NCBI RefSeq assembly: GCF_017352215.1
Contig: NZ_CP071444.1
Span: 744,001-808,000 of the forward strand
DNA length: 64,000 nt
Source: Alkalibacter rhizosphaerae
GTDB taxonomy: Bacteria; Bacillota; Clostridia; Eubacteriales; Alkalibacteraceae
Direction of reading: 5' to 3'
Part shown: positions 8,682 through 17,909 of the stretch, in pieces
Position numbering within the stretch: the stretch's first letter is position 1
Layout: every line of letters starts with the position of its first letter
Notes under the pieces: model-generated
What the model was told of the DNA's origin: nothing
The model's input: only the letters and a program-made list of their open reading frames with translations
Database searches by the model: none
Made by a program: the position numbers and the translations under genes

Positions 8682-9809
8682 TCACTGTTTTATCTTTCCG
8701 GCCAAAACGATGGCAGCCAATCCAAAAACTCCCGTCACGGCAAAACCCCATTGTAGGTTATACTGCTCTGCGATCATGCCAAGAAGCATGGGACCAATGA
8801 TCATTCCGATCCCGTAGGTCGCTTGAAAAACACCCATGGCTGTGGCTCGATTTTCCGGATCGATCTCATCGATGGCCAGTCCCATCAGCAAGGGCATGGT
8901 CATGCTTCGACCTACTCCAGCGAAAAATTGTGCCAGATACAAGACGGACAAGGAACGGATCCAGGGCATGATGATGCATAGCAGGGCGCTGATCAAAAAT
9001 CCGACCTGCAGCGTTCTTTTTTTCCCAATGCGCCTGGAAAACAGGTCCGTTGAAAGCCTGGCAAACAACAAAGCCGGAATGATCACAAGGGCCGTCAACA
9101 GGCTGAGTTGAAAATTTTCTGCGCCCAGATTTTTTGCAAGGATGGGGACGAAACCGAATGCGGTGCCAAAGGTGATCAGTTGGGACAGGACGGCTATGGA
9201 TGACGCCAGCAGCAGCTGGTGGTTTTTCAGCACCTTTTTCAAGTTCAAGGATCTTGTAGTGGTTCTTTTGACAACTTCTTTCGGTAAGAAGGCTGCCAGC
9301 AAAAAAGCAAGGACTCCGCTGATCGCCGCCAGCAAATAGAGATATTTGACTCCAAAGTAGTAGGATGTTATCCCTCCCAGTACCATGGCCAGCAATTGTC
9401 CCAGCGCATTGTAGCTGTTGATGATGCCTACGGATTTGATGGTTTCTCCGGTTGTGAAGAATCCGGAGAAATAAATGGTAAAGACCACCCAGGTCGAAGC
9501 GGCGATCCCGGCAGACATTCTGGTCAAAAACAAGGCCATGGGTGACGGTGCCGCAAAGGTGGTCCAGGCGCTTATACCCAATATCAGCACACCCAACTGA
9601 ATAAACACTTTCCGCTGTCCAAACCGGTCGGAAGCAATGCCCAAGGGGATCCTCAGAACCATTTGCGTGAATCCATAGGAACCGACGATGATCCCGATCA
9701 TGGTGAAGCTGGCACCCAACTGTTGTGCATAAGTGGACAATTCCGGTACGTATACATATAAGGAAAACCAAAACAAAACGGTGATGGTGAAAAATAATGA
9801 TTTCTGCAT
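8682..9809 (-). CDS. MFS transporter
   Basis: 375 residues, with about 12 hydrophobic segments and the MFS loop motif between helices 2 and 3 (GIASDRFGQRKVF). It resembles drug or sugar efflux permeases of Bacillota; the substrate is unknown. It lies 46 bp downstream of the DUF4125 start in the opposite order of transcription (both minus), so it would be transcribed ahead of the DUF4125/DUF4037 pair and may share their operon. A repeat pair sits directly upstream (9844-10015), so its promoter must lie in or near that element. Confidence 0.8.
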   Translation of the reverse strand: MQKSLFFTITVLFWFSLYVYVPELSTYAQQLGASFTMIGIIVGSYGFTQMVLRIPLGIASDRFGQRKVFIQLGVLILGISAWTTFAAPSPMALFLTRMSAGIAASTWVVFTIYFSGFFTTGETIKSVGIINSYNALGQLLAMVLGGITSYYFGVKYLYLLAAISGVLAFLLAAFLPKEVVKRTTTRSLNLKKVLKNHQLLLASSIAVLSQLITFGTAFGFVPILAKNLGAENFQLSLLTALVIIPALLFARLSTDLFSRRIGKKRTLQVGFLISALLCIIMPWIRSLSVLYLAQFFAGVGRSMTMPLLMGLAIDEIDPENRATAMGVFQATYGIGMIIGPMLLGMIAEQYNLQWGFAVTGVFGLAAIVLAGKIKQ

Positions 9810-9843
9810 GAAAGAACCTCCGTTGGATCCGACTAGTCCGACT

Positions 9844-10015
9844 AGGGACGGTTCTTTTGATTACGAACCCCCCAGTGATATAATTTTTATAAAATATGAA
9901 ACCTTACAGATAATCAACTTGTCATCCGTATGTTACCGAAATTCATTACCAATATCAACTTTTATTTCAACTTTGCTGTCGCGACAGGAATGCAATAATC
10001 AAAAGAACCGTCCCT
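9844..10015. repeat. 172-bp miniature element with 19-bp terminal inverted repeats
   Basis: agggacggttcttttgatt at 9844-9862 is repeated in exact inverse at 9997-10015. These ends are identical to those of the RAYT element at 59097-60097, but the 134 bp between hold no ORF. It looks like a non-autonomous derivative moved by the RAYT protein. It fills most of the 267-bp gap between the MFS and universal stress genes. Confidence 0.7.
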
Positions 10016-10023
10016 ATTATTCT

Positions 10024-10057
10024 AAATCAAAAAAGGGATGACACAAATCATCCCTTT
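10024..10057 (-). terminator. Terminator of the universal stress gene
   Basis: On the minus strand aaagggatga pairs with tcatcccttt around a 6-nt loop and is followed by a T-rich stretch (ttttttgattt). Confidence 0.75.
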
Positions 10058-10076
10058 CAGCAATTCTGCTATAAAC

Positions 10077-10532
10077 TTATTTTACCACCATCACTGGGGT
10101 CGTCGTTCGATACAATACCTTATTGGTGACGCTGCCGAGCATAAAGCCCTTTGTTGCACTGCTAGCACCTTCCGAACCCATGATGATCACATCTGCACCC
10201 AGCTCTTCCGCTGCTCCGATGATCCTGGTGGCCACATCTCCAGGTCCCGTTAGAAGGATCGTTTCCACCTTGTTGTCAGGTGCGCCCTCCTGTATTTTAG
10301 CTTTCGCTGTTTCCAAAAGTTCTTTTCCTTGGCCCTCTGCTTCCATGAAATAGCCTTCTACGGTCATACCAGCCGTTGCGGCAAAGGTAGAGTCATAAAG
10401 GCTGGAAACATCACCCCCGGATACGTGAAGCAGGTACACCTCACTGCCGCAGGATTTTATCATGGACACTGCTTTTTCAATAGCTCGATCGGAGAATTCC
10501 GATCCATCAATCGGCAACAAAACTTTTTTCAT
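10077..10532 (-). CDS. Universal stress protein, UspA family
   Basis: 151 residues, the usual length for a single Usp domain. It opens with KKVLLPIDGSEFSDRAIEKA and ends with the ATP-binding signature G-x2-G-x9-G-S (GSEGASSATKGFMLGS), so it belongs to the ATP-binding class. It is cytoplasmic and monocistronic, with its own terminator. Its role in a specific stress cannot be told from sequence. Confidence 0.9.
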   Translation of the reverse strand: MKKVLLPIDGSEFSDRAIEKAVSMIKSCGSEVYLLHVSGGDVSSLYDSTFAATAGMTVEGYFMEAEGQGKELLETAKAKIQEGAPDNKVETILLTGPGDVATRIIGAAEELGADVIIMGSEGASSATKGFMLGSVTNKVLYRTTTPVMVVK

Positions 10533-10704
10533 ATTACTATAACCTCCTCAATTTATACAATCTAAAACTCCCTTGTTAAAATACTTACCCGGTTAAGTCC
10601 CACTTAAACGATAAGAATTCTACAAAAACTCGATTTTCTAGCCCTGCCTCTTTATGGTATACTGGTGGAAATGATAACGCATTGTAAATCAAGGGGGAGT
10701 TTTG

Positions 10705-11883
10705 ATGTCTCAAAAGAAACGATCCGGGTTGTATTTGAGCTTGTTGATCCTGTTTATTGCAGTAATTTTGGTTATGACCGGGTGCGTAAAGGAAGATCCT
10801 GCACCAGAAGCGGAAGAACCTGTTGAACAAACTGGCGTCTTGACAGGAAATGTACGAACAGCCATGGATGCAGACGACAACATGGTGGTAAAAGGGGTGG
10901 AAGTCCTTCTGGCAGACGGAAGCACTACCCATGCCTATTGGGACAAGGGAGTCACCGACCAAGTCATGAAGGACATGGAAGTTCTGGTGGAAAGCTACGA
11001 CGATCCAACCTATCCGTGGAGAATCAAGGAGATCCTTTTCATTCCGGAGATCGATCACGAAACTGCAACGGAAGAAAAGGATCCTTTGGTCTGGTATTTG
11101 TTTTACAGCGGAGACGAACCCCTGGAAGACACTGGCGAAGCAAGGACCTTGGAGATCGAACTGTCCCAAAAATTGGACCGTCCCGTTACATTGGAAATAG
11201 CACCGGCCGATCATAGCCCCACTGTTCTGTCTTCGGGAGAAGCCCAGCTCGCATTATTGGATTTTGACGTTTTTATCAAAAGCGCCTCCCAGGCACCCTA
11301 TCAGGTCGTACTGATTCCGGAAAACGAGTTTGCCTCTGCCTACTATCGAGGAGAGATCGTTGTGAAAGCTGACCACCCCGCTCAATCCTTTTCCGATCTG
11401 GAAGGATCCCGATTTGCCTACACTACCCAGGATGACCTGGCCGGATACCATCTGATCGCCAAAATGATCGCCGATCTTGGAAAGGATGCCGCCAGTTTTT
11501 TTGGCCAGACCTTATCCCTTCAATACTCTTCGGAAGCCATGATCGATGCTTTGATGCAGGATGAAGCAGATGCGGGTATATTGTACTCGACCCAGGATTT
11601 CTCCACCTTGGAATGGTTTGGTGTGGAAAATGATCTTCGAATCGTGGACACTACTGCCTGGCTGCCTTCCCAAATCCTTGTTCTCAGCGAATACCTGACG
11701 GAAGAGGATCGGGAAGAAATAACCCGGACTTTACTGGAACTGAATTCCGACCCGGAAGCGGCTGAAGCAATGCGCAATCTCTACAATGGATTGTTCAATA
11801 TCACCGGATTCCATAAGCCGGATGCCGCTTTTAAAACCACCGACCAGAATGCGCGATCCGCCACAGAGATTTCCGGATGGTAG
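10705..11883 (+). CDS. Lipoprotein with PhnD-like periplasmic binding domain
   Basis: 392 residues from the ATG at 10705 (gggggag site upstream). The signal peptide ends in lipobox VMTGC (Cys about 28). After an acidic linker, residues 45-115 form a beta-rich domain of unknown type. From about 125 on, the protein resembles phosphonate/phosphate-type substrate-binding domains (LVWYLFYSGDEPLEDTGEA, SGEAQLALLDFDVF, FSDLEGSRFAYT). No permease or ATPase gene is adjacent, so it may act as a sensor or an orphan binding protein. It is a single plus-strand gene between minus-strand genes. The C-terminal tail past the binding domain is polar. Confidence 0.65.
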   Translation: MSQKKRSGLYLSLLILFIAVILVMTGCVKEDPAPEAEEPVEQTGVLTGNVRTAMDADDNMVVKGVEVLLADGSTTHAYWDKGVTDQVMKDMEVLVESYDDPTYPWRIKEILFIPEIDHETATEEKDPLVWYLFYSGDEPLEDTGEARTLEIELSQKLDRPVTLEIAPADHSPTVLSSGEAQLALLDFDVFIKSASQAPYQVVLIPENEFASAYYRGEIVVKADHPAQSFSDLEGSRFAYTTQDDLAGYHLIAKMIADLGKDAASFFGQTLSLQYSSEAMIDALMQDEADAGILYSTQDFSTLEWFGVENDLRIVDTTAWLPSQILVLSEYLTEEDREEITRTLLELNSDPEAAEAMRNLYNGLFNITGFHKPDAAFKTTDQNARSATEISGW

Positions 11884-11926
11884 GTCATCATTGGTCGAAT
11901 ACTATTGGAAGTACAAATAAAGTTTA

Positions 11927-11981
11927 AAAAAGGGAAGCGGCTGAAATCAAACAGATCTCAGCCACTTCTCTTTTGTTTTTC
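11927..11981 (+). terminator. Terminator after the PhnD-like lipoprotein gene
   Basis: aaaagggaagcggctga pairs, with one mismatch, with tcagccacttctctttt and is followed by gtttttcg. It lies between the convergent lipoprotein and URO-D genes and could serve both. Confidence 0.65.
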
Positions 11982-12008
11982 GCTATCTTTTTCCCTTTGA
12001 TCTTGTTT

Positions 12009-12997
12009 TTAAAACATTTCTCCGCTCATACGATCGATCTCTTCATTGACCTTGTCATATACACCCGGGAACAAGCTGGAAGGTCCACCCATGGTCAGGC
12101 ATGGAATGAAGTAATGTTTCCCGTTGTTTCTACAGGCTCGCTCCACATGCTCTGCACAAATCTCCGGAGTCCAGCCCGGGAAGTCGATGGTTCCGCTGTC
12201 CAGATCCCCATGAAAGAGATCTGTCCACCGTATTTTTTCACCAGTTCCGGCACGTTGTTGGTGGTCATGCACCCTTGCCAGATATCGATGCCCATTTCGA
12301 TCATCTCCGGCACCAGGTTGGCTGCGTAGGAGTCGCTGTGGTGCACGATCAGTTCCACTCCATTGTCTTTATAGAATCCGTATATTTTTTTATATGCCGG
12401 CAGGAAAAATTCATCGAACATTTCCGGAGAAAGGAAGGATGAAATTTGTCCACCCCAGTCATCATGATGGAACAATGCATCGGGTTTGAGCCGTTCGATC
12501 TGCAATTTCGCAAATTCCAACTCGAATTCTGTAATGTAATCGACCAATTCATGCATGGCTTCCGGTTCTTCATACAATGCCATCAAGGCGTTTTCCATAC
12601 TCATCATATGGTGGGTCATTTCAAACACGCCAGGGGCCATCATGGCGGTGACAAATCCTTTTTCCCGATCGATGGATGCTGCATGGGCGATAGCCGGTGC
12701 CCAGGATGCTTCATCGGTTGGGATCTCCGGTTTCTTTACGTAATCCTGCCACTTGGTGATATCTTTGATCAAAATATGCTCTTTGTCGTGAAGGGGAAAT
12801 CCCGCCACTTGACCTTCCACGAATGTCCAAGTTACACCCCACGAATCCTTTTGTCTTGTGCCCGGTTTTAGAAGCATCAAAGGAGCCAATGGGAACGCCG
12901 CTTCAAAAATCATGTTCAAAAATTCGTACTGCTTTACAAACCGATCCGGATTGCCTCCTCGAATGGTTTCCATCAAATTCTGTCGTACCGTCAACAT
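12009..12997 (-). CDS. URO-D family protein 2, broken by a frameshift
   Basis: A URO-D/MtaA-like barrel. The N-terminal 265 residues read to GGQISFMG in one frame; the rest (GDLDSGTIDFPGWTPEICAE to the end) continues in another. The break is at the CCCC run 12206-12209: one extra base restores a 329-residue protein of normal family length. The metal region reads VHHSDSYAANLV, so the HxC cysteine is replaced by Asp (H-S-D). ATG follows aaaggaggt. It is monocistronic, between a lipoprotein gene and a DUF1287 gene, with no adjacent regulator. The frameshift is probably a sequence error. Confidence 0.7.
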
Positions 12998-13092
12998 CTA
13001 AAATTACCTCCTTTGTTTTTGTATCTGTTTCTATTTATACAAATTTTATCAAATTAAAAGTGTCATGTCAACGGTCCGTTTTCCATTATTCA

Positions 13093-13884
13093 TTATTGGG
13101 ATTCATCGGGTCCTTCTCCCCATGCCTTGAACACATGTTCCGGTACCTTGCTTGCATCGAAGCGGTAGTGACCGGTGATATCCCCCCGAAGCAGGTAGTC
13201 TTCCTCTCTGTTCGATTGTCCGCCGTTATGGAGAACATATGCGATGCCATCCCGGTTTCTCTTGTCGGAGATCAACCCGATGTGCTTGTCCTCACCAAAG
13301 ATCACGATATCACCCGGTTGCCACTCCTGGATCTGCATTGGATCCATAGTCAAGGATTCCGCATATCTCTCAAAAAAGACGCGAAGGTTCACCACCCGGC
13401 GAAAGTCGATGTTGGTATCCGGCTTGTCGATCCTTGGGTAGGAATCCAGCCGAAGTGCTATATCTTGATCCACCATGGCGCGCAAACTGTAACCCGCTTC
13501 TTTAAAGGCCCGCCAGATGACGTCGGAACAAACTCCAACATCGTCGGGAGGATACCCATCCGGTAGATAGGTCCCGTCATAGCGGGGTTTGTTTTTGGCA
13601 TCGATCTTGGCCCCCTGGAGAAGATCGGTGTAATCGTCCTTGCCATTTTCATTGTAGTCTATCGGACTTTTCAATGTTTCGATGCCGAAATCCCTAGCCG
13701 TATAGCTTTCTTTCGGAAACCAGCCGATCTCCTGTCCCACTTGGAACAATACAAATACGATCAACGTCAAAAAGACAAGGATCTTTAGGGATCCAAGTCT
13801 TCTTTTGATTGGTTTCTTTTTTATTCCTGAATTGACATAATTTCTATTCTTCACGGGATCCACATCCTGTCCTTGTTGCCCCAC
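13093..13884 (-). CDS. DUF1287 family membrane-anchored protein
   Basis: Up to 263 residues. One transmembrane helix (KILVFLTLIVFVLFQVG) lies near residues 34-50 and is followed by an extracytoplasmic DUF1287 domain. The motif VGVCSDVIWRAFKEAGY supplies a likely nucleophilic Cys, and GDIVIFGEDKHIGLISD a His, a layout like NlpC/P60-type peptidases or amidases. The start is uncertain: GTG at 13884 lies 1 nt past the permease stop and lacks a clear ribosome site; an internal GTG about 10 codons on is better placed. It follows the ABC-2 exporter genes and may be co-transcribed. Confidence 0.75.
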   Translation of the reverse strand: MGQQGQDVDPVKNRNYVNSGIKKKPIKRRLGSLKILVFLTLIVFVLFQVGQEIGWFPKESYTARDFGIETLKSPIDYNENGKDDYTDLLQGAKIDAKNKPRYDGTYLPDGYPPDDVGVCSDVIWRAFKEAGYSLRAMVDQDIALRLDSYPRIDKPDTNIDFRRVVNLRVFFERYAESLTMDPMQIQEWQPGDIVIFGEDKHIGLISDKRNRDGIAYVLHNGGQSNREEDYLLRGDITGHYRFDASKVPEHVFKAWGEGPDESQ

Positions 13885-13885
13885 A

Positions 13886-14686
13886 TCAAATGTTCAGGCT
13901 CCGCTTGTCGAAGATTTGGATCGCCACCGAAACGGTGATAACACTGGCTATCAACAGAGCCAGGCAGGATAGCAATGTAAAATTGTCCTTATTCATGATG
14001 TTCCCCATATTCATCAAAGTGTAAGGTGTAAAATATTTTAAAAACTCGACTTTCTCACCAACTCCGCTGAGCATCTTCAACAACAGGAACATCACCGGGA
14101 TGCCCGCACCAACGCTTAAGGAACGTCCACTGTCATCAAAAGAGCAGGACGCCAAAAAACCGATGGATCCAACAAAGAGAAAAACAAACAGGGTGATCAG
14201 GTTGATCTGGACATAAGGCCCCACTTCCAGCATCCCCTTGTGCATGGCTTCCGCCATGAGGACGCCCAAACCCGTCTGGATGATGAACAAGGCCACCAGC
14301 ATCATCACATAGCTGGCAAATTGCGTTCTGGCGATCTCTTTCCTGCTGTTGGGAGTGGAAAGCAGGTATACCATGGAACCCCGGTCCACATGTTTGGCGA
14401 TAAGGCTGTTTATCATGATGATCATGAAGATCACGGGAAAGATGATGAAAATAAACCCATATAGATAGGAACCGATGTGGGTAGTCAACGTGAGGGCCAC
14501 CGTATCGAATCCAAAGGCCGTCCCAAAACTCTTGGGCAGCATGTTGATCATCTCGATCATGGCGTTGGCACCTTCCGGATCGAACATGTAGATCATGATG
14601 GAGGAATACATCAAAAGCACCAAATTGATGATGATGAACAAGGTGCGATGGATCTTCATATTGGTCAAAAACAAGGTCTTATTCAT
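13886..14686 (-). CDS. ABC-2 type transporter permease
   Basis: 266 residues with about six hydrophobic segments, the first at residues 14-33. The pattern and the partner ATPase immediately upstream (8-nt overlap) identify an ABC-2-type exporter permease such as those for drugs, bacteriocins or lantibiotic immunity. The substrate is unknown. It is translationally coupled to the ATPase gene and followed closely by the DUF1287 gene. Confidence 0.8.
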   Translation of the reverse strand: MNKTLFLTNMKIHRTLFIIINLVLLMYSSIMIYMFDPEGANAMIEMINMLPKSFGTAFGFDTVALTLTTHIGSYLYGFIFIIFPVIFMIIMINSLIAKHVDRGSMVYLLSTPNSRKEIARTQFASYVMMLVALFIIQTGLGVLMAEAMHKGMLEVGPYVQINLITLFVFLFVGSIGFLASCSFDDSGRSLSVGAGIPVMFLLLKMLSGVGEKVEFLKYFTPYTLMNMGNIMNKDNFTLLSCLALLIASVITVSVAIQIFDKRSLNI

Positions 14687-15566
14687 TTTCCGTACCCTCC
14701 CCGTAATATTTCATGAAAATATCTTCCAGCGTTCTGGTCTCCGTATCAAAGGACGTAACCTCGCATTGAGATAGCAAGGCAAAAAAGTCGGAATAGGAAC
14801 CATTTTGGTCCACGATCAAGGTCATTCCATCCACCCGTTCCACATCAAAGGAGCTTTGAAGGATCCTGGCAACACTTGCCTCATCCGCCACTGTCAACCG
14901 ATACCGTTTCTTGTCCATGGCCTTGAGAGAGTGGATGTCTTCGATGGCCATCAACCGACCGTCTCGTATGATCCCTGCCCGGTCACAGCTTCGCTGGACT
15001 TCTTCAAATATGTGGGAACTCATCATGATGGTTTTTCCCTTTTCTTTTTCTTCCCGGATCAATTCCATAAAAACGTTCTGCATGAAGGGATCCAGTCCAC
15101 TGGTGGGCTCATCCAGGATCAAGATGTCCGGATCGTGCATGAAGGCCGCTACCAATCCCACCTTCTGCTTCATCCCCTTGGACATTTTTTTGATTTTTCC
15201 TTTAGGATCCAGTTCGAAGAGTCGGATCAATTCGTCCCGCCGGTCCCAGCTTTTCATCCGTCGCATGTTGCCGAGGAAGGTAAGAAATTCCATGCCGGTC
15301 ATGTGATCGAAAAACGCCATTTCTCCCGGCAAATATCCGATTTTTTCCTGCAATTTTTTGGTTTGGGTCCGGGCATTCGATCCATCGATCAAAACATCGC
15401 CATTGCTGGCATTGGAAAACCCCATGATGTTTCGGATCGTAGTGGTTTTTCCGGCGCCGTTGGGTCCCAGAAACCCAAAAACCTCCCCTTCCTTGATGTC
15501 AAAACTCACTTCGAAAATGCCCTTTCCGCTTTTGTAGATTTGTGTCAAATTCCGTACTTGGATCAT
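14679..15566 (-). CDS. ABC transporter ATP-binding protein
   Basis: 295 residues. Walker A GPNGAGKTT (about 34-42), a signature-like MSKGMKQKV, Walker B LILDEPTSGLDP and the switch His in SSHIFEE are all present. The C-terminal 80 residues form the extension seen in CcmA/NatA-type exporters. It pairs with the overlapping ABC-2 permease gene. It lies 27 bp downstream of galE's stop on the same strand but with no visible link in function. Confidence 0.9.
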   Translation of the reverse strand: MIQVRNLTQIYKSGKGIFEVSFDIKEGEVFGFLGPNGAGKTTTIRNIMGFSNASNGDVLIDGSNARTQTKKLQEKIGYLPGEMAFFDHMTGMEFLTFLGNMRRMKSWDRRDELIRLFELDPKGKIKKMSKGMKQKVGLVAAFMHDPDILILDEPTSGLDPFMQNVFMELIREEKEKGKTIMMSSHIFEEVQRSCDRAGIIRDGRLMAIEDIHSLKAMDKKRYRLTVADEASVARILQSSFDVERVDGMTLIVDQNGSYSDFFALLSQCEVTSFDTETRTLEDIFMKYYGEGTENE

Positions 15567-15593
15567 GAAACATCTCTCCTCTTTTGTATGAAG

Positions 15594-16586
15594 TCATCCT
15601 TGCTTCTGTTCGAAATTCCAGGCATCCCGCACCATGTCGTCTATACCAAGAGTGGTCTGCCAATCCAGCTCCTCCTTGGCCTTGGATGCATCGGCAAAGC
15701 AGACGGCAATGTCTCCTGGACGTCGGTCAACGATTTGGTAGGGCACTTCCACCTGGTTGATTTCCATAAACGCATGGACCAATTCCAATACGGAAGTTCC
15801 CCGACCGGTTCCCAAGTTGTAGACTTGAACTCCATCCTGCATTTTTTCGATGGCCTTCACATGACCCTTTGCCAGGTCCACCACATGAATATAATCCCGA
15901 ACGCCGGTTCCATCTATGGTTTCGTAATCCTTGCCAAAAACACTTAGTTTTGGCAGAACACCTTTGGCCACCTTGGTGACAAAAGGCATGAGATTGTTGG
16001 GGATCCCGTTGGGGTCTTCGCCGATCAGTCCGCTTTTATGGGCCCCCACCGGGTTGAAGTAGCGAAGGAGGGATACTGCCAGTTCCGGATGGGCGGCGGC
16101 AGCGTCTTCCAGGATCCGCTCGCTCATAGCCTTCGTTTCCCCATATGGGTTGGTGGTCCGTTTCAATTCCATCTCTTCCTTTAGCGGGGATGGCTGGTTC
16201 CCGTAAACCGTTGCCGATGAACTGAAAACGAGCCTGTTCACCTGGTGTTGGACGCATAGCTTGCTGACCACCATGGTGCTGACCAAGTTGTTATAGTAGT
16301 ATTCCAAGGGCTTTTCCACCGATTCCCCTACTGCTTTTAGTCCTGCAAAGTGGATCACTCCGTCAAAAGAGTGGCTTTCAAAAACCTGTTCCATCGCCTC
16401 TTCATCCGTCGCATCCACCATATAAAAAGCTACTTCAGCTCCGATTATTTTTTTCAGTTTGCCCAAGACGGACAACTTGCTGTTTGCCAGGTTGTCCACA
16501 ATGACCACATCGTGACCATTCTCCATCAATTCAACAACGGTATGGCTTCCAATAAAGCCCAAACCCCCAGTTACCAATATATTCAT
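15594..16586 (-). CDS. galE: UDP-glucose 4-epimerase
   Basis: 330 residues, the normal length. The NAD-binding start is ILVTGGLGFIGSHTVVELME, and the SDR catalytic pair appears as SSSATVYG...PYGETK (Ser/Thr, Tyr-x3-Lys). The C-terminal QTTLGIDDMVRDAWNFE is typical of GalE. It interconverts UDP-glucose and UDP-galactose in the cytoplasm. It is the first gene of a minus-strand run with the ABC exporter genes downstream. A 38-bp palindrome lies 52 bp upstream. Confidence 0.92.
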   Translation of the reverse strand: MNILVTGGLGFIGSHTVVELMENGHDVVIVDNLANSKLSVLGKLKKIIGAEVAFYMVDATDEEAMEQVFESHSFDGVIHFAGLKAVGESVEKPLEYYYNNLVSTMVVSKLCVQHQVNRLVFSSSATVYGNQPSPLKEEMELKRTTNPYGETKAMSERILEDAAAAHPELAVSLLRYFNPVGAHKSGLIGEDPNGIPNNLMPFVTKVAKGVLPKLSVFGKDYETIDGTGVRDYIHVVDLAKGHVKAIEKMQDGVQVYNLGTGRGTSVLELVHAFMEINQVEVPYQIVDRRPGDIAVCFADASKAKEELDWQTTLGIDDMVRDAWNFEQKQG

Positions 16587-16637
16587 TTCTGCACCTTCCT
16601 TTAACGATCTTCCTTTTTCATTGTACCATAGCGAAAT

Positions 16638-16675
16638 GGGGACGGTGACTTTTTTGCAAAAAAGTCACCGTCCCC
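16638..16675. repeat. 38-bp palindrome, copy 1
   Basis: The arm ggggacggtgactttttt, a central gc and the exact reverse complement of the arm form a perfect palindrome. It lies between the divergent galE and DUF6544 genes. The core gggacggt is shared with the RAYT terminal repeat. Confidence 0.9.
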
Positions 16676-16764
16676 ACTAGAGCCCCCCACTCCAACATTT
16701 GACAAACTGTAAATTTTACTTCAGAATTAACATTGTCAAATATTCTTGATCGGGAGGTTTTAAC

Positions 16765-17853
16765 ATGGCACGACTCGCTTTTTTCGCATTGGTCCTAATT
16801 CATGGTTTGATCCACATCATGGGCTTCATCAAGGCTTTTGGACTTGCGGCAATCGACAATTTGACCCAGGACATCCCCAAACTTCAAGGGGTGGTTTGGC
16901 TTCTGGCCAGTCTTCTGTTATTAGCAACTGCTCTTCTGTTTTTGTTGAAAAAAGATCTTTGGTGGATCATTGGACTGATTGCCCTCCTGCTCTCTCAAGT
17001 GGTCATCGCTTTAACCTGGCAGGACGCAAAACTGGGAACCGTCCCGAATGTCATATTGTTGATCGCTGTGATCCTTGGCATGGCCTTTTGGAATTTCAAC
17101 AATCAGGTGGCAAAAGAGACGACTGCCATTCTTGCGCAAAACCAAATGCAGGCAAACCCGATCACAGCTGAACAGATCCAAGATCTGCCGGAACCCGTCA
17201 AGCGCTGGCTGCAACATTCCGGAATTTTAGAGGCAGACCCCATTCATACTGTATATTTGCGGCAAAAAGGCTTATTGCGTTTGAAACCAGATCAGGAAAA
17301 ATGGATGGAAGCAGAAGCCCAGCAGTATTTCACCGTCAATAAACCCACCTTCTTATGGCAGGTAAAAACCTCCATGATGGGTCTGCCCATACTTGGCAGA
17401 GACCTATTCCAAGAAGGGAAGGGATCCATTCAGATCAAGCTGGGCGGTTTGATCCCCGTCGTCAACGTGGATGGCAATAAGAAAGTGGATCAATCCACCA
17501 TGCAGCGTTTCTTGGGGGAGACCGTATGGTTTCCGACAGCCGCACTGAGCCCCTACATCCAATGGGAAGCGGTGGATGATACCTGCGCCAAAGCAACCAT
17601 GACCTACGAAGACACCTCCGGTTCCGCATATTTTTATATTGATGAAGAAGGGGCTTTGACCCACTTCATTGCCTACCGCTACAAAGAGACAACGGACGAG
17701 GAACCCACGGAATGGATGGCCAAAGTCGTGGAAACGAAAATTGTCGACGGGATCCGGATGCCTGTAAAACTGGAAGCATCCTGGATTTTGGACGAAGGAC
17801 CATTCACCTGGTATACTTTTGAAATCTATGATATAAAGTTCAATGAATTTTAA
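16765..17853 (+). CDS. DUF6544 family membrane protein
   Basis: 362 residues. Four hydrophobic segments fill the first 112 residues; the remainder is soluble. The soluble part matches the DUF6544 pattern: LPEPVKRWLQHSGI, VYLRQKGLLRL, QYFTVNKPTFLW and MQRFLGETVWFPTAALSP. The function is unknown. The start follows gggaggtttta. The gene is alone on the plus strand between minus-strand genes and is bracketed by two copies of the 38-bp palindrome (16638, 17864), so it may have arrived as a unit. Confidence 0.75.
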   Translation: MARLAFFALVLIHGLIHIMGFIKAFGLAAIDNLTQDIPKLQGVVWLLASLLLLATALLFLLKKDLWWIIGLIALLLSQVVIALTWQDAKLGTVPNVILLIAVILGMAFWNFNNQVAKETTAILAQNQMQANPITAEQIQDLPEPVKRWLQHSGILEADPIHTVYLRQKGLLRLKPDQEKWMEAEAQQYFTVNKPTFLWQVKTSMMGLPILGRDLFQEGKGSIQIKLGGLIPVVNVDGNKKVDQSTMQRFLGETVWFPTAALSPYIQWEAVDDTCAKATMTYEDTSGSAYFYIDEEGALTHFIAYRYKETTDEEPTEWMAKVVETKIVDGIRMPVKLEASWILDEGPFTWYTFEIYDIKFNEF

Positions 17854-17863
17854 TGGACGAAAT

Positions 17864-17901
17864 GGGGACGGTGACTTTTTTGCAAAAAAGTCACCGTCCC
17901 C
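17864..17901. repeat. 38-bp palindrome, copy 2
   Basis: This is identical to copy 1 and extends on both sides as aat...att. It lies in the 56-bp gap between the convergent DUF6544 and Ldh2-type genes, where the RNA hairpin could also end transcription. Confidence 0.9.
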
Positions 17902-17909
17902 ATTTCACG

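Noticed and set aside
14805-15947. 380-codon plus-strand open frame opposite the ABC ATPase and galE
   Set aside because: Antisense to two conserved genes and with no family features.
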